A DNA stretch of 64,000 nucleotides from Morella rubra. Lineage: Eukaryota > Streptophyta > Magnoliopsida > Fagales > Myricaceae. The position numbers were made by a program, and so were the translations under genes. The stretch spans positions 1-64,000 of the forward strand of contig RXIC02000043.1 of the NCBI GenBank assembly GCA_003952965.2. The letters run 5' to 3'. This document shows positions 1 through 12,777 of this stretch, in pieces. The notes beneath the pieces are model-generated. The model made no database searches. It was not told the DNA's origin and saw only the letters and a list, made by a program, of their open reading frames with translations. Positions within the stretch are counted from its first letter, which is position 1. Each line of letters opens with the position of its first letter.

Positions 1-115
1 TGGGAAGTGAACCTTAACTAGCATATGGAAGGGAGTAATATTCGTGAACGAGAATAACTCATCATGAAGAGGCATAGATATTAGGAAAGTCAAAGTCTTA
101 TATTGACTTGAGTGT
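1..115. repeat. Second copy of the 5' flank of the malectin-receptor pseudogene
   Basis: These bases closely match positions about 6786-6906, the sequence just upstream of the receptor-like pseudogene, with small indels. Shared stretches include AACGAGAATAACTCATCATG and AAGAGGCATAGATATTAGG. Because the source lies 5' of a minus-strand gene, a related gene or fragment on the minus strand probably lies just left of the window edge. That is inference; only the flank is visible. Confidence 0.8.
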
Positions 116-2559
116 TTTTTTTTGGCTAAATTACTCCGTACGTCCTTGGGGTTTGACCTTTTCTCAGTTTGGTCCTCAGAGTTTGATTTTTCCCTAAAAA
201 TATCCTTGGGGTGAGGATCCATTACTAAATTAATCTTACCGTCAACTTAGTGGATAGAAATACATACGTGGCTAACGACTTACATGTGGAAATTGACAGC
301 TCGATTAAAAAAAAATCTCACCCAATTGCAATGTGACATGTGTAAGTAAAATAAATAAAAATAAAATAATTTAAATAAATCTAAAATTAAAAAAAAAATA
401 ATTAATTTTTTAATGTTAAAAAAAAAACAATTTCACAGATAAATATAATATATATATTAATTTCGAAAAATATTTTCACAAAATATCATTGGCCAATAGA
501 TTCTTTTATAGTCTAACTTATACAGATATATTGAATATACTGCCTTATCAAGAGACTGGTGGATTCCTTATTGAACATTTATACAAACTCATTTATTATG
601 TACAAGACCCAATATTATCTGGAATATTTGACTTAGAAAGATCATCATTAAATGACTCGGTCAAAGCACAAGTACATAATAAATAATCCGTATAAATCTC
701 TCGGTCTAAGGAAACAATAAACCAATTGTGTTGAATACCTTCTCAACATCAGCGATCATTTCTAGAAGGTATTCATATTTGATCTCGTTCAGTGCATGTA
801 CTCTTACATTACACCCACTCGTTTATTAAGGTCACTACCAATACGATTCATCATCATATTAAATAGAGGCACAACGAGTGTAGACCTATTGTACATCAAT
901 ATGTACCTTGGTCTAGAACAAAACATCAAGTGAACAAGAAACTGAAAGTCATACTTCTCGCCTTTAATTATTAATCATTGGCATGACTTTTCTACAATGT
1001 CACTTAATAATATAATATAACATCTTATGTCACAACATATTACCCAATATATAAATATAAATATGTAATATCTAAATAACTATTATACATATAAATAATT
1101 TTTAAGATATTATTCTTTCAATTAGATTGGAACCATAACTTAATTGCATTTTTTAATTAACAAATCGAACCGACAGCCACAAGAATATTGCCAATCATTC
1201 AAAAGTATAAACTAAGATACCAACCCACGACATGTGACTTTTTGGACCCGATTTCCGAATCTGATCTCCATCGATCTTCGAGAACCTCGTAAGTGCTCTA
1301 TTCATCTGATTCATCCCTCTCTCTTCCGCCTTTTTTTTTCTAATTCCCTCTCTCTTCCGTCAATCTTCTGCCTTGTTGGTCAGATATCCTGATCCGTCAG
1401 ATAATACTCACTTGATTACCTGAAACAAATAAATAAAATCTAGTCCGTTCGTATATAGCCTTATCCGTTCTTCGAATTGACACGCCAGATTAATTAGCTT
1501 TTGTCAACAACTATTTTTGACAAGTGGCTGCCGATAATTGGCTTGAATAATGGCCGCTGATGATCTGGCTTTTCAGCCACTGTTTTCCAGACACGTGTTG
1601 AAATTGCCCACGTCAGATAATTAAGTAAAATTATCAGATTAAAACGTACAAATCAATGTGTTCAGCAAAATATTATCTCAATATAATTTACCTATATATA
1701 CTAAGAGCTTAGAAAAAAAAAACACATATACTAACAAAGGAATGTGTCACGACTGATTAATTAAATTAATTATATGTAACGGGTAGCTAGCAGTGTCTAC
1801 GTTAACGAGTTTATTCTCATATTCTAAAAAGAATCTTTTATTGAAACATCCCCTTTGGTGATTATTTTCTTCTTTGATAATATTATAAGAGATAAATATA
1901 TTTTTACATTTTCATTCATTTTTTTTGTCAATTTTAGTGAAAATGATTTTTTTATATATATAAAATTACTCTTTTTTATTTTATTTTTACAGCAATGTAA
2001 AAATATCTAAAATTAATAGTTAGTGAATATAATGACATAAAAATAATAATTTAAGATGTAAAGTGTTAAAATCTACCTACTTTGAGAATGAAAAATTGTA
2101 TTTATCCTAAGATATAGTTCTGATTATAAAAAGGACAGGAACTATATGATAGTCACGTGAGAGGACAACTAGCATCTATACGGAAGATAATAAAGCTTGT
2201 AATTTACGCGAAGCGTGTTCAGTTATATTTATACAGTTTTTTGGCCGGAACTGGAAGCATTGATGCTGGAATGGGTAAGTCAGGTCAGGCACGCAGTACA
2301 CGTGGTTGAGTAATTTATTATCCCCACCAACCTCTCGTGTCTGGTGTTTCTATTCTGATGTAGTGGCAGTTTCCTCGTGAGGCTGACCCAAAAGCCATAA
2401 AGGCCTAGTACGCCTAAAATTTGATAAACCTTAGACCGAGAAAAAAATTATGTTACTAATTAGCATGACTGCTTGTAGAGACCCGGCCCCTAGGTTTCAA
2501 AGAAGATGGATAGATCCCACCAGAAAAACTCTTTTGTTGGGGAAATGAAAATTTAGGGG
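116..2559. other. AT-rich intergenic DNA, no gene seen
   Basis: The stretch is AT-rich with many stops in all frames. A 65-codon open stretch at 489-686 starts with TTG and resembles no protein I know. A pyrimidine-rich CTCTCTCTTCCG motif is repeated near 1318 and 1348. I see no exon, RNA gene or clear transposon end. Confidence 0.5.
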
Positions 2560-2599
2560 AAATTTTTAAAAAATTTAGATGTATTGTGAAAATTTCGAA

Positions 2600-3065
2600 A
2601 AACATTTTGCTTCTTTTTATTCTTTATTCTTTTTTTTGGAGTAGAGTTAGGTGGGTTTTCCCTATTTTTTTTTCTTTTAATTTTGTGTTTTGTGTTAAAG
2701 AATAGAAAGCCCCATAAACCCACCATTTTCAGCACCCGCCTTAAAAAGCCTGAACTCACTCACACCTTAACTTTTGTGTTATTTTTTGTCTTTTCTTTTG
2801 TGTTATTTTTTGTCTTGTCTTGACATGAAAAACCACTACCATAGTATTAGAAAAGGGTTGGCGAAGCTTTGATTCCTGATCAGCTTCTAGAATGCCATAT
2901 GTCCCAACTTCAAACAGTCACAAAGTTCTAGGAGGGCAGGGTTCCAAGAATTGGTCAATCTTGCTCTATTAGAAAGCGATTGAAATTTATTGCACGCCAC
3001 CTTCCCCTCCTTTTCTAGAGGCTCCATTTTCCATGGCCATCAAACAAACAAGCTCCTTCGAATCT
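2600..3065 (-). repeat. Degenerate inverted copy of the 27.1-27.6 kb segment
   Basis: Read on the minus strand this matches 27,090-27,590. Shared landmarks are GGTCAATCTTGCTCT, GAAATTTATTGCACGC, CCTTTTCTAGAGGCTCCATT, AATTTTGTGTTTTGTGTT and AGAATAGAAAG. The copy overlaps the C-terminal half of the small ORF at 26,994-27,212, but here the reading frame is broken, so this is a pseudogene-like duplicate about 24 kb away in opposite orientation. Confidence 0.75.
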
Positions 3066-4167
3066 TAAAGATTCATTATGATATTACCTCTAATACAAAA
3101 TACTTTCTAGACATAACAACTTATTTGGCATACAAAATTTCAAACGAACCAACCAAACTTCTGGAGTTATTACCGGCACCGGCATCGACACCACTCATGC
3201 TGGTGTCCATAAAAAGGTTATGCTTACACCTGTAACCGACCTTAATTGGGCCGTTTGTGCCTCTATTGGAGCTATTTGGACCCCATTTTTTAGCCCTTTT
3301 TTTTTAAAAAAAAAGTTGCTGGCCTTCAATGAACAACTTAGGTCTGTTTTTGACCCTAATTTTTGTAATTGTTTCAAATTTTCAATTCTTTCATAAGGCC
3401 CATTGAGCCACACACGTTTTTGAGCATTATCGTTGTGTATGTAAAATAAATAAAAACACAAAACAAAATATTGAAAAAGTCAACATTCACCCCCTAAATA
3501 CTAAATAAATACAATTATACATAATATAAGTTATCTTATAACACCAAAGTCCAAAATAATTTCAATGTGAAATTAGAAATGTTGGCCATATTATTGATCC
3601 CCTATGACAATAATAAAGTTTAATCATAGAGATTCTTATCATGTGACCTTTTTACTTTATGTCCCATTTTGAGAATGACCAAAACTTAACAAAATATTAG
3701 TCAAAACACAATTATAACACTAAATGATTATCTTCCAAATTACAAAATTACAAATCCACGAGGAGTCCAAGATCACAAAATGCTACTATAAATACAAAAC
3801 TATAAAATTACACAAAGAGTTCAAAATTAGAAATACTATTACAAATCCATAAGATTACAAATACTAAATATTAAACATAGATAACATTAAAGATGCAAGA
3901 GTATAAAAAATGACTTAAATTGAGGCATGTGCAATAACATAATATTAAATAACATATAATGTTCCAATTACACAAGCAAATTGTAATGTCATGCCTACTA
4001 CTCCTTCTTGATCTCCGTCATCAAAATAGAGAAACGACGCCATGCATTGTGTGCTTTAAAATAAAATAAAAATCAGCAGGGGGCGGTGAAACCACCAATG
4101 GGTGAAATTGGGTACCGGTCCCATTGGTCAGCGGGTACCGGCACCCTCCTAATCCTTAGGGGCAGTG
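3066..4167. other. AT-rich intergenic DNA, no gene seen
   Basis: No supportable coding exon. Near 4080-4150 there is a GC-richer patch with repeated GGGTACCGG/ACCGGCACC words, resembling the patch at about 9355-9410 in the large inverted repeat. Confidence 0.45.
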
Positions 4168-5241
4168 TAGAAGCCTCTCATCCCACGTCTTTTCTTTCAA
4201 CTGCATGATGCACATTCTTTTAACTGCACGTTTTTCACCAATAAAAAACTGGAACTAGTATTAGGCTCAGTTTGTTTTGTTGTAATCTCATATATAGAAA
4301 GTATTTTCCTCACTTTTATATGTTTGGAGACTTCCCTACAGTATAGTCAACCCAATTGAGATTTAGTCAACAAGAAAATATCTTTCCATAAAGCATAATC
4401 TCTAAAAAAAAATCTAATTTTATTTCAAAAATAGTCTAACACTCCCAGTTAAAGCGTTTGGTAAACTAAAATTTTAATTCCTAAAATTTTATCATCATTA
4501 CAATTCTCTCTTTCTTCACTTTTATACAAACTTTTTTTCACTTTTTCACTCACTTTTTTACTTTTTAATCAACTTTACCTTTTTACCAACTCTTTAAAAT
4601 TTTGTTTCCAAACACTATGTAAATGTCTGGTCCCGAAACTTAACTTTCACTTAGCTCATTCCAAAGCTTCTCCCACTTTATCTAAGACTTCCTAATAAAA
4701 AAAAAAAACCAATCCAAAAACGCACTATTTTATGTGTAATTTTATCTCATTTATTTATTGAAAAAAATAATTTAATTTTTGAAAACATAATTTTTTGAAA
4801 AATATTTTTTTATTTTATGAAAAATATATTATTCTATTGTTACATATATTATTTTTAATTCATATGAGATTATAGAATGGTGTATCAAATATTTGAAAAA
4901 TACAAAACATATTTTGAGGTTGCAACTTGCAACCAAACATTGCAAACTAAATTACTTTTCTGAAATAAATTCATTTGAAACTACTTTATATTATAAATAA
5001 CCTTACGTGGAACCAAGAGAAGTTAGTTTAACTTTGTTTTCTCCGATATAATATGGCAGATCATATTTGTGGAATACTGAAATGTGCTAGAGGAGTTTAA
5101 AAATCATACAGTGCATGATAAGAGATGTAGGAGTTGGAGGATTTAGCAACATGTGCAACAAGCTAAAAGAGTTCAAAATGGGTAACGACCACAAATTGAA
5201 TAAGCTCAAAATAATGACATACTAGTGCTACCTTATTCATT
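4168..5241 (+). repeat. Fourth copy of the GLEWH-gene 3'-flank repeat, split by an insertion
   Basis: Two blocks, 4168-4278 and 5033-5241, match the consecutive left-arm sequence 10,627-11,010, including GAAGCCTCTCATCCCACGTC, CAGATCATATTTGTGGAATA and AGAGTTCAAAATGGGTAA. The same family occurs in the right arm (16,915-17,640, opposite strand) and downstream of the 230-aa gene (25,010-26,012). The two blocks are separated by a 754-bp insertion. Confidence 0.8.
4279..5032. mobile_element. 754-bp AT-rich insertion flanked by TTTGTTTT
   Basis: The insertion interrupts a repeat copy that is continuous elsewhere in the window. It is bounded by the 8-bp word TTTGTTTT at 4271-4278 and 5033-5040, consistent with an 8-bp target-site duplication such as hAT elements make, although the word is low complexity. 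The ends show only weak inverted similarity (GTTGTAATC against GTTAAACTA). No coding sequence is present, so it would be non-autonomous. Confidence 0.5.
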
Positions 5242-5420
5242 TGGCCCCCCAAAAACTACACTGTTCATTTACATAGTTAATGTCATTTCTAATTATAATT
5301 ATGTAGTACAGAGTACAAAACAAATAGACTAACAAGAACAGAAACTACACATGATCTTAGCTAAAAGACCGATAAAACGTATTAAAAAAATAAGAAGTAA
5401 TGTCATAATATGTCCCCTAA

Positions 5421-6740
5421 TTATAGGCCAAAATCAAGAAGCAGCGTTGCCCTCCCTTGGCGTCCACACAAAACTCCAATCATGGAATTCATTGGCTTCG
5501 TGAACTCCATAATCTCCTCACCATTCTTTTCCTCTCGGTTAGTAATGGAATTTGCTGGGTCCGTGAACTCCATAATCTCCACACCATTAAGAAACGCAAC
5601 TTTATTTCGGGAATCGTGCCTAGGCCCTACAGTAATATCCATATATCCAGAATCATCTGAATCCACAACAAAATCCCAGTAAAACGGAGCTGCCGAAGTA
5701 TCATACAAAAGATAAGGATCGATCGTCTGACTGAACTTGCTATAAATATAGAGATTGAACTTGATAGCATATGCCTTTCGGATTACAACCTCGCAAAAGT
5801 GCAGTCTAACCAGATGTCTGGCACCCTTACTCACATCAAAACGCCAAGTAATGTTAGAAGAACTTTCTGATCCGACGCTATGATTTAAGTACAATGCTTT
5901 GCAAGTCTTGTAGACAAGATCTGACGCAGAATAGTTATTTGCTCCATTAACATTATATGCAAGCGTACCTTCATAAGGAACACATGTTCTTGCAGATTTT
6001 CCAGAGAGGAGATACTGATCATCCGGTACCCAATTTCTTCACAGCGTATCAGTATGCTGTGGACCTCCAATGTTGACCCTGTGGATTGTATGAAAAGCCT
6101 GAGATTGTAGACCATAGACTGATCGACCGCTCGAGCCAGCAGGAGTAACTCCAGTTTCGTTATTCATGACGAAATCTTGGTCTGGGACAGGAAGGACTTC
6201 AATGGCGTTTATGAAACCAAAAGATTTACTCCCGGGAGTAAAGTGAACGCTGAACTTGGGTTCTTTGATAGTGAGTAAGTATTCCTTAATAACAGGCCGT
6301 GAATCACCATTATTTTTAACGCCAAAGTTTGACAACAGGGAAAAATTATTAGCTGAAACATGGAAGAGGGCATCGGCCAGATCTATGCTTCCGGAAATAA
6401 AGGGAGAGAAATGGAGACGTACATAATAAAACCCATAATAATCGATGTCATACTCCACTGAGGATGGCTGTATGAAAAATCTGGCACTTCTATAAAGGGA
6501 CGTATGTGTTGAAGAATTGGTTACCCTGATGGTAGAGCTTGGTCCAACAGAGAACGACCCGGGATTCAGGTCACCAACGAAGTTCCAGCCGCGTACGGTA
6601 ATGTTGGATTTTGATCCACAATTGATTAAATACTTGGTTGGAACAGTACTTTTATTTGCCGATGAGAGAAGTAAAAGAGAAGGGAACTGGAGAACAAAGA
6701 GAGGGAAGAAAACCACGGAGAAATGAGCTAGCTTTTCCAT
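5421..6740 (-). pseudogene. Malectin-like (CrRLK1L-type) receptor ectodomain, truncated and with one nonsense codon
   Basis: The best start is the ATG at 6738-6740, because it opens a hydrophobic signal peptide (MEKLAHFSVVFFPLF...) followed by a malectin-like ectodomain: YLINCGS near residue 34, then YYVRLHFSPF and FINAIEVLPVP, the usual words of the CrRLK1L (FERONIA/THESEUS) family. The frame continues through HRVNIGGP to an in-frame TGA at 6039-6041, where relatives carry Trp (TLWRNW). It then reopens without shift through ITWRFDVSKGARHLVRLHFCE, DITVGP and FLNGVEIMEF to a stop at 5421. The total is about 440 codons. Full-length members are about 800-900 aa with a transmembrane helix and kinase; both are absent here and nothing kinase-like follows. 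The gene is therefore truncated as well as interrupted. A soluble ectodomain through read-through is conceivable but unsupported. Confidence 0.85.
5482..5589 (-). repeat. In-frame 63-bp tandem duplication in the receptor pseudogene
   Basis: Two blocks of about 45 bp, 5482-5526 and 5545-5589, share CCGTGAACTCCATAATCTCC-type sequence with a period of exactly 63 bp (21 codons). They encode two versions of the EIMEF...NS word at the C-terminal end of the ectodomain. The duplication keeps frame. Confidence 0.8.
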
Positions 6741-6940
6741 TGACAACTTTACTTTTGTTCTATCTTCCCTAAGCTGGAAACGTACGGATCGGAAGTGAAC
6801 CTTACTAGCATATCTGCAGATGGAGGGAGTAATGTACGTGAACGAGAATAACTCATCATGAAGAGGCATAGATATTAGGAAAGTCAAAGTCTCCTGTTGA
6901 CTTGAGATCTGTCTTTTTTTCTGAGTAAGTTTCTCCACAG

Positions 6941-7232
6941 AACCAGATACTTATCCACAGTATATGCTTACATTAGTTTATCCACCATCCGAGTCAGCAG
7001 GACGGAGTCAAAATTGAATTTTAGTGGGATAGTTATACAAAAAAATTTATTAAAAGAAACAAAAAAAAATTTATTAAAAGACTTTTGGAGGGGCCATGGC
7101 TCCCATCGGCCCCTAGATCGGTCCCTGCGAGTCAGCCGCCTATTTTGCGATTGACTGTGCGGCCGGGGCCGACTCAAGGGGCCTAAGGCCCATTCTCCCA
7201 AGCAAGGCCCTCGACACTACTGTTTGATTAGG
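6941..7232. other. Receptor 5' flank and GC-rich patch, no gene seen
   Basis: Contains a purine-rich A-tract pair near 7040-7080 and a GC-rich patch at 7080-7200 ending in the poly-C run. No coding support. Confidence 0.4.
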
Positions 7233-7256
7233 CCCCCCCCCCCCCCCCCCCCCCCC
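7233..7256 (+). repeat. Homopolymer of 24 C followed by a run of A
   Basis: An uninterrupted run of 24 cytosines is followed directly by eight adenines. The minus strand is a 24-guanine run able to form quadruplex structures. Its exact length is prone to sequencing error. Confidence 0.9.
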
Positions 7257-7479
7257 AAAAAAAAGACCCAAGTAAGAGTGATATTTATAAAGATAAAAAT
7301 ATATTTCACTTGACAAAGTTTTGTTTTGTGAAATTTGTATTAAGGCCTCAAAAATTGTTTATTCTCAAAATTCATAGGTAGAAAGAACTTATTTAATTTT
7401 TATTACATACAAGAGCATTTTTAAGTAAATATCTATTAAATTTTTTATTATATAAAAAAAATATAATTAATTATACTTT

Positions 7480-7935
7480 GCACCCACATGGTTTTAGGAT
7501 CTTGATATTTTGCACTCTGTTCTTTCAATTTTGAGAATTTCACTTACGTGATTTTAGTTTACTTCAATTTGCACCATGCAATCTATTATCTGTTATTTCG
7601 AATGAATTAAAAAGTTAGTTATATGTTCTGCACATGGCTTACTTATCCATTTTGTCCACAATTTTTAAAAATACTTAATTACACTTAAATCTACATGGTT
7701 TGGGGGGTCTGACATTTTGCATTCCGTTCTTTTATTTTTGAGACAATTTGCACCCAAAAAATCAATCACTTGTTTTACACGTGATTGACTTTTTCATTTT
7801 AAATAACGGATAAATAGACGAGGGGGTGCAAAGTTTCAAGATCCCTAAACTACGAGGGTGAAAATGTCTAAAAATTAAAAGAATATGGTGCAAAGTGTCA
7901 AGACCTTCAAACCACGTGGATGCCTTTAGCAGTGA
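7480..7935. repeat. Short repeat family in three copies, one inverted
   Basis: Blocks at about 7480-7600 and 7687-7770 in direct orientation, and 7775-7935 in inverse orientation, share the theme ATGGTTT...ATTTTGCA(C/T)TC.GTTCTTT.TTTTTGAG. The inverted block contains the complementary GGTGCAAAGTGTCAAGACC. The origin is unknown; no coding capacity. Confidence 0.55.
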
Positions 7936-8246
7936 CGGTTTCCAGTTAACCTGCATTTATATTGATCCATTGTTTTAGCATTTTATGCACTTGGTCCAAT
8001 GTTTTTTTTTTTTTCTTTTGATACATTGATCACATATCAATAAAATCAAAACTAATGAAATCCAAAATTAATAAAATTAGAAAACATCTTAAAAGATAAG
8101 ATGATAATCTAAAGTCCAAACTAATAAAATCCAAAATCAATAAACTTAGAGAACATCTGAAGGAAGTAGAACGTTTGGGCTGTTTTGATTCAACGATCTT
8201 TTCCGCTACGATCTCGTGCTCTAACATCAATCTCTCATTTCCGCAC
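7936..8246. other. Short AT-rich stretch, no gene seen
   Basis: Contains locally repeated AATAAAATCCAAAATTAATA-like words between 8038 and 8150. No coding support. Confidence 0.4.
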
Positions 8247-8364
8247 TTTCTAAATCTTTGTTTGGAATTAAACCCTATAATTTGTCTAAACATACTCCAT
8301 TAAAAAGTAGAACAAATCCTTCCCATTCATTTAGTTATCATCTACATCTTTGAACTTCCCTCAT

Positions 8365-8840
<476 letters not shown>

Positions 8841-9644
8841 TAACGAAGTACTAAAAGAAAAGATAATACAAAAAATAAATACAGAAAAGATGATAATAGA
8901 TATTTACAAAATTAAAACATTGTGCATATATTAGACAACCCAATATCTTCTTGAACAACAACTTCGGATTTAACAAGACATTTTTTTTTCTTTTTTCAGT
9001 GTTTTTTTAGATACTAAATTCAGTCATTTAGTACAACATACAAATAGCTTCATCGTTAAAACTAACATTAAAACGAAAGCACTGGAGTCACCTTTTCGCC
9101 ATATTTAATCCAACGTTTGACAGCTAGGGGAGGGGGTAAAGAGAAACTGCCGTTTAGTTTTTTTTTTTTAAAAAAAAAAAACTAATGTAAGAGAAAGTAA
9201 GAAACGTGCAATAGAGTGACAGTCACTCTGTCACAGACGGTGTAGATTCTCTACGCCGTTTACATTAATTTTTTTTAAAAAAAATAAATAAATAACCCGG
9301 TTTTATCGAAGAACTATTAAAACATCTGGATTTCTTCAAAAAGAAGTCACCAACACGGGCACCGGTTAAGTCGGATATTGAGAACCCAATGCCAGTACCG
9401 ATTGAACCGAATTTTTCTGGTTGGACTGAACAACTCTAGCTACGAGGGAAGAAGGTGGCAAGAGGATTGCGTTGGGTATTAAATCGACAGTTGGAGAAAG
9501 AGATGCTAAAATGAATAAGCATTAAGGGTGGAAGTGGTGGATGATAATGAGCGTGGAACAGGGGAGATTGAGTGTAGGCTTACACTCGAAGAGTAACAAC
9601 TACAGTCGTTTAAGACATGATAGGATATTTGTGTCCTGTACTAA

Positions 9645-9872
9645 GGGGACGTTTGTTTCCCAAAATTTTAGCACCTTAAAATTTTGGGCCAGATTAAAAA
9701 ATTATAAAATAATATTTCTTTCTCCTTCAAATAATTCTTTTTATTATAATATTTATTAAAATCTTTTCTCTTTTTACTTTTTCACCAACTTCCATAAAAT
9801 ATATTCAGTTTTACACTAATCCCAATATCCCAAAATTTCCACCACCTAAAATTTTCACAAACAAACACCACC
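9645..9872. mobile_element. 228-bp Tourist-like MITE flanked by TAA (left arm copy)
   Basis: The terminal inverted repeats GGGGACGTTTGTTT and AAACAAACACCACC enclose an AT-rich core. TAA directly flanks both ends (9642-9644 and 9873-9875), as expected of PIF/Harbinger MITEs. The same element is in the right arm, so it inserted before the arms were duplicated. Confidence 0.75.
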
Positions 9873-12777
9873 TAAGTATGGCAGAGTGCATACATCGATG
9901 TACGGCTTTTGTCTGCATAGTAGATAAACGTTGAAATGCTTTTGAGAAGACAACGCCAATTAGCAGGTGACACGTGAGTGTGTCACAGTAGCAGTAAACC
10001 AAGCTGTACGCTAGTCCTTAAAATTGGATTTAAATCATGATTTGAACCTCAGAACTAGAACCGGAGTCCGAGTCCAAATAAGCCCAAAGAGGCTTTGGCT
10101 ATGTTTATTGTATTTTTTAAAATTATTTTATAATGACTAAGCAAATTTTTTGAGATATATATTTTTGTTCGTTTGTGAAAGTGGTCATGAGCCACCACTG
10201 AGCGTTAGCTCAAGTGGTACCTCCTACCCTTAGGGAGGGTCCCATTGAAAAGAGATTTTTTTAAAACTTATTAGAATGAGAGTAATTTCTTTTTGTCTTT
10301 GGTAAATAGAGAGGCTCTGATGAACTAACGTATTATCTGAGTGCGTACATACCGATTATTGTACTGAACAACAAATCTTGAGTCATGATATTCTTGGCCA
10401 CTTAGCTTGTTGGAAGTTTTGGACCCTAGAAGGTGGACTACACCCACACTTCCACTGGTAGGGCACCAAGGCTCCTCGTTGTTCTGAAAAGAAGGAAAAG
10501 GGCAAAAAAAAAAAAAAAAAAAACTGACAGACCTCACACAAATGCCGTCACATTAATATTCTGTAACAGTGTAATTTTTTTGTTCCATAATATTCGCACA
10601 AGGCGATTGTGCAGTTGCAACGCGGCTAGGAAGCCTCTCATCCCACGTCTTTTCTTTCAACTGCATGATGCTCATTTTTTTTTAATTGCATGTTCTGACA
10701 TGTTTTTGACCAGCAAGAACTGGAAACAGTATTAGCCTAAGTTTGTTTTCTCCAATATAACATGGCAGATCATATTTGTGGAATACTGAAATGTAGTACA
10801 GGGATAAAAATTGGAAGAAGAGGAGTTTAAAAATCATACCAGTGCATCAGAGATGGAGAAAAGAAATCCACAAGTCAGTGATTGTAAACATGTTCCTACT
10901 CCAAAAATCTGGTTTATGAACTGAGATGTAGCAGTTGGAGGGCTTAGCAACAAGCAGCAAGCAAAAAGCTAAAAGAGTTCAAAATGGGTAATGACATACT
11001 AGTAGCTACGCTACCCTATTCAAGCAACCAAGCCTTTGAATTACTTCACATGTTCTCTGTTTCTACACCCCTCTTGATCTGCAGGCAAAGAGGCACTGGA
11101 CTAGTGGACTGGATCAAGTGGTTGGTCTGTTTCCGGCTTTAGTTTTTATTTGATCTAGAACTCTATGGTTGGTTTGGGGTTACCGTCCGGACTCCCAATT
11201 GTGTACTTATCTATTTTTGTTGAATGATATTGGATTTGCTGAGAGAGAGAGAGATTGACCATTTGGAATAAGCTAAATAAGCATTCTCGAGTAATGTCAA
11301 AACATACTTGTCATAAATTAATGCCACTCTAATCCGTGATTTCCTTAACAAAGTTGGTGCATATTCCTGATGTGTTTTCCTCGCCCGCAGCGAAGGGTGC
11401 TCTCCGCTCTCCGCTTAATCACCAGGCATGGGAGATCTTGAGTGAGGAGAAGAGTAGAGTGGCCGGCCTACGAAACACACATGGGTTTGCGTCCACGATC
11501 GCCGAAACCACAGACCGAACAGAGGCAAGTCGCCGGGACGAAAAGATGTGCACCTGACGCCAACTTTTAGTCGATGATGCTGGTCAGCTGGTTCGTGCCA
11601 GAACGGCCCCAGAAGGGTAGCTAGATTGGATCTGATCATCCCCTTGATCTTGGACTTTTTTTCACTATATTTTTTTATTGTTATTTAGAGAAACTTCATT
11701 ATCTACATTAGTGACATAGCCAGGATTAAAATCTAAAGGTGGCGAACTTTAAAGACGAAATGACAAGAAAATTTTTTTTTTCTTGTAATGCAAAAAATTG
11801 TCTTAGAGTTACAATATCGAAAATTAAGGACTAAAAGTATTAAAAATATTAGAGTACATGTACCGTACTATGTACTGCGACTGAAAGGTGACAATTGAAT
11901 TATACAATTTTGCATCTTCTGAACAATTAGACGACTCTACGCTGCATAGCTATCTTATTACAAACTTATCCATTATTTAACCAAAATAAAATAAAAGTGA
12001 AGACAATCAATCAGTTGACAATGATGTTTTAATATTTGCGGGGCATATTATTTTTCTAAATGCTTCACTAATATATGGGGTTAGAACTCAAACGGGAATT
12101 TTGTATAATTCCTATAGATAAAAAGAGGGGAAACAAAAGGGAAATACAAGCCCTAGTTCGTAATAGGAATTTGCCCATTCCACCAGTGACAGATAATGAT
12201 TAATAAGGGGGATCTAGTTAGGTTCGCGATCAAAACCTTCCAATCCCTCAAAAGGAGTTAATATCAACTGTTAGCAGAACCAAAAAGTATTAAAACAAAG
12301 GCAACAAATAGTAACATCCCCCTACAGCCCTACCCTCCTTTCCACAAGGAACTTCTGTTGAATGGCATGGTCCAGTGAGAATTATCCAAATAAGGAGCAT
12401 CACAAATAGCTTCTTGAGTGCATCAATTCCAGTCTTTTCATATGAAAATGAATTGAATAAACATTAGTCTTTCTTTTTAAGATAATTTTTTCCCACTCTA
12501 ACCAATTACTCACATGCTATATCACACAAAAAATGACAAAAGACACCCAAAGTGAAACCCTAAATAAACGATCAATGCAAGTAACAAACACTATAAGAAA
12601 GAACAAAAAACACCAATTGCGCACCAACAAAATGGCACTGCATTGCATTCAATTGGCATTACAATCTAATTAATTGAAAAGGATAGTACCAAAGAAATCC
12701 CCCATTCCCAAATCCCCAATTTCACAAAATCCCCAATTCTCAAATCCTCACAATTTCATAAAATTGTTTACCTGTAA

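Noticed and set aside
489..686. 65-codon frame in AT-rich DNA
   Set aside because: Starts at TTG, has no recognised family, no splice or promoter support.
10193..10255. Possible SINE head (TTAGCTCAAGTGG) in the left palindrome arm
   Set aside because: No B box or tail follows; mirrored copy adds no independent evidence.
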